This document shows positions 61,501 to 64,000 of a stretch of 64,000 bases of DNA, piece by piece. Every line of letters begins with the position of its first letter. Within the stretch, counting starts at the first letter, position 1. Both the position numbers and the translations under genes were made by a program. Source of the stretch: Galbula dea (taxonomy: Eukaryota > Chordata > Aves > Piciformes > Galbulidae); assembly GCA_013399015.1 (NCBI GenBank), contig VWZX01004903.1:1316224-1380223 (forward strand), given 5' to 3'. Under the pieces are notes generated by a model, which was not told where the DNA came from, searched no databases, and worked only from the letters and a program-made list of their open reading frames with translations.

Positions 61501-64000
61501 AAAGAGAAAAATTGGATGCTATTTTGAAGAAAATGTTTATAATTACTCTTATTTTCACAGTATACTAACCATAACTGCATAAAATTTTAAAAAATATGTT
61601 TCCTGGGGCAAAGAAAAGGTTATATTTCTCTCCCACTTCAGAAATGTATGGTTCTGTAAAAGGAGAGTGACAGCTGTTACTGATATAATGTTAATTCTAA
61701 GATTAAAACTTAATTGCAAAGAGAATGATTGGAACAAGAACAAGAATGTCATTCTCATGATAACTTTATGCTCAGAGAAGCCAGGCAAACATATTATTTA
61801 TAAACTGGAGCCTGTCTTTTGTTGTTGTATTTTGTTTTATTTGGTTTTGGTAGATTGGTTGGTTTGGTTTTGTTTCAGTTTGGTTGGTTGGTTTTGTATT
61901 CCACTTCCTATTCAGAAAATATCAGGGCCCTGAGTAGATGACTATAAGGTAACGACAGGTTGGTCCTGCTGTGGCATGAAGGTGGGCAAATTATCAGAAT
62001 GCACGTACTGTTGAAACATCTAGGTTCAGCAGTAAGTCAAGTAAGATACAGAACTACTATTTGAGTATGTGCCAAGTATCAGAGCCCAGTATATCAGTGT
62101 CTGGAAGAATATTTTGTTTGGCACTTTCAAAAGATGTATGCTGCTAAACCATAGGGAATGAATATTAATTAGTATCATTACTAATCTTGAAGCAGAAAGG
62201 TCAAGAACTGAGTGGGTACTAAGACTGACTATTCTTTATTTTTAAAGGAGTCTCTCTGGAAGACGTCCCAGGAAGGTGGGTGGTACATAAAACCCTACAA
62301 TGTTGCCCTGTTGCCAACATTTCTTTCCAGTTTCAAGTGTTAGGCAATTCCTTGAAGACAATTCAAGGCACCAATGATTGCTGCAAAATTTACAACAAAC
62401 TATTTCTACTGTGACATGATATGCATATTTCTGTTTGTGGGATTTGGAGATTTTAATATAGACTTTAAGTGCTGTAGTTGAATGAAAATAAAGTCCATGA
62501 TGCAGAGGGCTAAGACTATTAGCTTTCCCCAATTTCATTCATACTGCTGCAATTAATATGATATCAAACAAATATTTCTTTACCTGTTCTTCCAACATAC
62601 AGCACAACCACTGCCTTATACCAGTTACGGTCATGTTAAACACACATGAAAATGTATTGAGAGTCTATGTGAAGACAGTAGAACGTCAGAAACCATACCA
62701 CTTCTCTAAGAAGTTGGTTTCAAATGCTTACTTTCCAATGGATTAAAAAAAATTCAGGTTCCTTCTGCAGTTTGAATTTCTCTGGTATTAATACTAATTG
62801 GTTTTCCTGCTTGCTTAAATATTCTTTTTAGTGTCTGATTTTTTCATTCCTTAGATAAAACATCTTCATCGTATTTTGTAGAAGGTAAAGAGATTAAGCT
62901 TTACCCTTGCTATTTGTCCAAAATGCAACTTTTTTCTAACTCGAGAAACCTTGGCCCATTTAACTACACTCATGTAAAAAAAGACCAAATTAACTAGTTT
63001 TCCTACTATTCTCCATGGAAAACACTTATTCAGTTGCTTGGTTCCTTTACCACTTAATCTTTCCAGATCTTCATAACCAAGATCTGGTCAGATGTGGATG
63101 GATTTCTTTTGTTATGAATAAATTAACTTTTCTCATTACTAATCTCTGAAATTAATTCCAAACACAACAAATACACAAAATAACTTCAAGGCAAGACTAA
63201 CCAGTGCAATAGGGGTTTGGATTCCACCCCGATTCAGTACATCGTACATCTGCTCTTCCACTGTAACTGTATCCTTCATCACAGGAAAACAGTAGTTGAT
63301 CAGATTCCTTGTAAGATGCCTTCGGAGAACGTATATATCCATGTGGAATTTTTGGTGCAACACAGACAATCTCTGAAATTGAGAAAACCAAAATACATAG
63401 TTTTTAAAATTTATATTTGCCAAGAATAAATGCCTATTGGAACAAAATCTGTGGTTTTTAAAATTCCATTTGTCTCCACAAAATCACATGCATTTGGAAG
63501 TTGTTTGAAACTTATTTTAGAACTCTTCAGTGACCCGACTGTGGGTGCCAGGTGGAAATTGTAGTGTAGCACAGCATCAATAGCAAATTGGTTCATGAGA
63601 CAGATTTCAGGGCTTTGCTTTGAATTTTAACAGCTCTCCGAATTAGTATAGGCAGGGGATAGCCTAAAATAAGGAACTAGGCTAGCTGAAATTTAGGATT
63701 TTCCATTTTTTTTTTTTAATCATCGACAGGAAAATAAGAATTAAACTATCTGGAAAACTGACACTAGAATGCTTAACAATCTATATAAGAACATCAGCAT
63801 CCCCAGCTCTTTGCCAAACCCAATAAAACCACAGAGATATTGCATTTTCCAAAAAGCAAGAAAATACTAAAGGCTTTGTTTCCTAGGCCAAAGAATAGGA
63901 CACCAAGCAGTTCTCTTGGATTACTTTGAAATAAAGCTCAGTGGAACTGTCATTGTTTAATACAATTCCCTATATTCTGCAGATGTTACAAGCCCATGTG
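43368..64000 (-). CDS. CFH: CFH, complement factor H (3' part, 18 CCP exons; 5' end outside window)
   Basis: Secreted regulator of the alternative complement pathway that binds C3b and host surface polyanions. Eighteen minus-strand exons, all phase 1/1: 63202-63372, 61313-61492, 59586-59786, 58234-58410, 56473-56649, 55851-56030, 55523-55696, 54900-55082, 52001-52174, 50495-50677, 49968-50147, 48519-48725, 47678-47854, 46921-47097, 45746-45922, 44909-45091, 43852-44052, 43368-43565. They give 1100 in-frame codons and each encodes one CCP. In order they match human CFH CCP4 to CCP20 one for one, followed by an extra CCP20-like domain. The signal peptide, CCP1-3 and the promoter must lie to the right of 64000. 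The last coding exon is uncertain: the final CCP exon ends in a strong GTAAGT donor with no in-frame stop before it. Introns hold two CR1 fragments. Confidence 0.92.
43852..44052 (-). CDS. CFH: CFH CCP20
   Basis: Encodes ACTASEEDMNRNNIQLRW, EKKLYSTSGDFIEFQCKRGY and LEYPQC. The RW and KLYS residues match the human CCP20 sialic acid/C3d-binding surface (R1182, W1183, K1188-S1191 by human numbering). Unlike human, the exon ends in a GTAAGT donor instead of a stop. Confidence 0.93.
44723..44819 (+). repeat. Direct repeat copy A flanking CFH CCP19 exon
   Basis: It starts TGCTTAGGAAATCCTAGGAT and runs to ATTTGACTCTAA. It is about 90% identical to copy B at 45260-45344 in the same orientation, and differs mainly by a 12-bp internal insertion (CTTTAACAGTTG). 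Confidence 0.88.
44909..45091 (-). CDS. CFH: CFH CCP19
   Basis: Encodes KCGPPPVIENGDLLSFPM, LEYKCPSLYILEGS and NGQWTSPPLC. It is nearly a residue-by-residue match to human CCP19, the C3d-binding module. Confidence 0.95.
45260..45344 (+). repeat. Direct repeat copy B flanking CFH CCP19 exon
   Basis: It starts TGCTCAGGAAATCCTAGGAT and is offset 537 bp from copy A. The CCP19 exon lies between the two copies. Confidence 0.88.
45746..45922 (-). CDS. CFH: CFH CCP18
   Basis: Encodes VTCGPPPEIAGGKVQG, YLPGESARYQCWQGFEM and GTWTELPKC. Four cysteines and the tryptophan are present, phase 1/1. Confidence 0.93.
46921..47097 (-). CDS. CFH: CFH CCP17
   Basis: Encodes ISCGAAPEIPHAYITSTQQ, VQYECESNFQMMGE and REWSQAPTC. 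By sequence it resembles human CCP18 (NAYI), although by position it is the seventeenth. Phase 1/1. Confidence 0.92.
47678..47854 (-). CDS. CFH: CFH CCP16
   Basis: Encodes MSCGSIPKVANAQMEGRN, IRYQCDAGFLIVGTPE and GNWTAPPFC. A complete CCP, phase 1/1. Confidence 0.93.
48188..48243 (-). mobile_element. CR1-like 3'-end relic
   Basis: The plus strand reads CATAGAAACATCATCACATT, then TGGAAAGGACATTCAAGATC, a worn form of the CR1 3' end. It is short, so the call is tentative. Confidence 0.5.
48519..48725 (-). CDS. CFH: CFH CCP15, second core cysteine replaced by serine
   Basis: A 207-nt phase 1/1 exon encoding SPCLPPQPVECADVPRLEN, LAGARLKYVSRSGYMLDG, ITC and GNWTLAPTC. The usual YxCxxGY position reads YVSRSGY (codon TCT in place of TGT). 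Two cysteines occur at the N-terminal end in place of one, so the domain still has four. Confidence 0.9.
49968..50147 (-). CDS. CFH: CFH CCP14
   Basis: Encodes TCPPPPQVPGAQQITAGS, IAYSCPKGFLLIGTDEITC and GKWQSPPHC. It matches human CCP14 (CPPPPQIPNS). The donor is GTCAGT. Confidence 0.92.
50495..50677 (-). CDS. CFH: CFH CCP13
   Basis: Encodes QCVLPKDIELVHNRRL, INYICRSADKSTKRAVC and GKWSPEIEC. It is a divergent CCP lacking the usual Gly-Tyr/Phe after the second cysteine, as is human CCP13. Confidence 0.9.
52001..52174 (-). CDS. CFH: CFH CCP12
   Basis: Encodes MPCGSPSSIPNLVLYQKD, FLHGDEVTCACKQR and NGEWKPLPLC. It has an unusual CAC at the second cysteine. By position it is CCP12, although its short, divergent middle resembles human CCP13. 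Confidence 0.88.
53698..54195 (-). mobile_element. CR1 LINE 3' fragment in CFH intron
   Basis: On the minus strand a 128-codon open frame encodes the CR1 ORF2 C-terminus (LESVQRRATRVVKGLEG, LGLFRLEKRRLRGDL, KLCQGRFRLDVRKRFFTQR) and ends in the usual CR1 3' terminus. It is the best preserved CR1 copy in the window. Confidence 0.93.
54900..55082 (-). CDS. CFH: CFH CCP11
   Basis: Encodes GCGPPPEITNGSIVGD, KQYECSDEFKLVGSKE and GKWSSPPSC. It matches human CCP11 (SCGPPPELLNG). Confidence 0.95.
55523..55696 (-). CDS. CFH: CFH CCP10
   Basis: Encodes ECEMLTLSNGDFSPKRG, VVKFTCTNNYIRVGPAS and QCYYFGWFPPPPVC. It matches human CCP10 (CYHFG) and closely resembles F13B CCP4. Confidence 0.95.
55851..56030 (-). 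CDS. CFH: CFH CCP9
   Basis: Encodes SCKTPHLDILNYHANKT, IEYACSEGYLTANNTPT and GEWSPTPQC. Phase 1/1; it matches human CCP9 in the position of the T-rich loop. Confidence 0.93.
56473..56649 (-). CDS. CFH: CFH CCP8
   Basis: Encodes RCQNVNFDNGYFTLGKQ, VTYRCHTGFVTPEGEE and GWTPPPKC. It is found by splice sites and CCP pattern. Confidence 0.93.
58234..58410 (-). CDS. CFH: CFH CCP7
   Basis: Encodes KCYVRQLENGYFPQRQKV, AKYICSDDYYTERE and GWSPPPRC. It matches human CCP7 (KCYFPYLENGY), a heparin- and CRP-binding module and the site of the human Y402H variant. Confidence 0.95.
59586..59786 (-). CDS. CFH: CFH CCP6
   Basis: Encodes PCEYPVIENGRLSSS, RYRYFPMRFGQHADYHC, GEYWGRTMC and GWSPEPKC. It matches human CCP6 (RRPYFPVAVG, SGSYWDHIHC), including the long insert. 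Confidence 0.95.
61313..61492 (-). CDS. CFH: CFH CCP5
   Basis: Encodes LCSPPRITNGNFRPQED, ITIQCNSGYHFKALTGK and NGWVPDPEC. It matches human CCP5. The donor is T|GTAAGT. Confidence 0.94.
61820..61895. repeat. TTGG/TTTTG-rich simple repeat
   Basis: A degenerate run of TTGGTT and TTTTG units in the CFH intron between CCP4 and CCP5. No further function is visible. Confidence 0.7.
63202..63372 (-). CDS. CFH: CFH CCP4 (first CFH exon seen in window)
   Basis: Encodes VCVAPKIPHGYIRSP, YKESDQLLFSCDEGYSY and CTESGWNPNPYC. It matches human CCP4 (YKENERFQYKCNMGYEY, CTESGWRPLPSC). CCP4 is part of the N-terminal cofactor and decay-accelerating region. Confidence 0.95.
63373..64000 (-). other. CFH intron upstream of CCP4, no exon seen
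   Basis: I see no CCP exon in this end of the window. The CCP3 exon is expected further to the right. Confidence 0.7.

Overview
This is vertebrate nuclear DNA, most likely from a bird. Genes are split by many introns, and there are at least eight fragments of CR1-type LINEs with the typical avian 3' end. Three genes account for almost all of the coding signal, and I reconstructed them exon by exon by checking splice sites and reading phase at every junction.

(1) About 1.0-29.2 kb, plus strand: a complete ASPM gene (abnormal spindle, microcephaly-associated). I count 29 coding exons joining in frame to 3467 codons plus a stop. The order is an N-terminal ASH domain, a basic Ser/Thr-rich exon of 1351 nt, a calponin-homology region, a very long calmodulin-binding IQ array (most of it in one 4629-nt exon), and a conserved C-terminus. 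Its CpG-rich promoter carries two inverted CCAAT boxes and a CDE/CHR pair, the usual layout of G2/M genes.

(2) About 30.3-41.3 kb, plus strand: a complete F13B gene (coagulation factor XIII B subunit). It has a signal-peptide exon and ten further exons, all in phase 1, giving 620 codons. Nine encode intact sushi (CCP) domains; the one in the CCP6 position has decayed to a 93-nt in-frame stub. An HNF1/FOXA-like site lies just upstream of the start codon.

(3) About 43.4-64 kb, minus strand: the 3' part of a complement factor H gene (CFH). Eighteen phase-1 CCP exons (1100 codons) match human CCP4 to CCP20 in order, plus a second CCP20-like exon at the C-terminal end. The 5' part lies beyond the right edge of the window.

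The arrangement, ASPM and F13B in one direction with CFH convergent, matches human chromosome 1q31, but no CFHR-like gene lies between F13B and CFH. Domain by domain, F13B follows CFH: CCP1 resembles CFH CCP6, CCP3-5 resemble CCP9-11, and both genes end in CCP19/20-type modules. This fits a shared ancestor.

The most interesting points are the duplicated CCP20-like C-terminus of CFH with an apparent stop codon built by splicing, the decayed CCP6 exon of F13B, a CFH CCP15 that has lost a core cysteine, an extra IQ exon in ASPM compared with human, and a direct repeat of about 90 bp flanking the CFH CCP19 exon. I found no tRNA, rRNA, CRISPR array or clearly new gene family.
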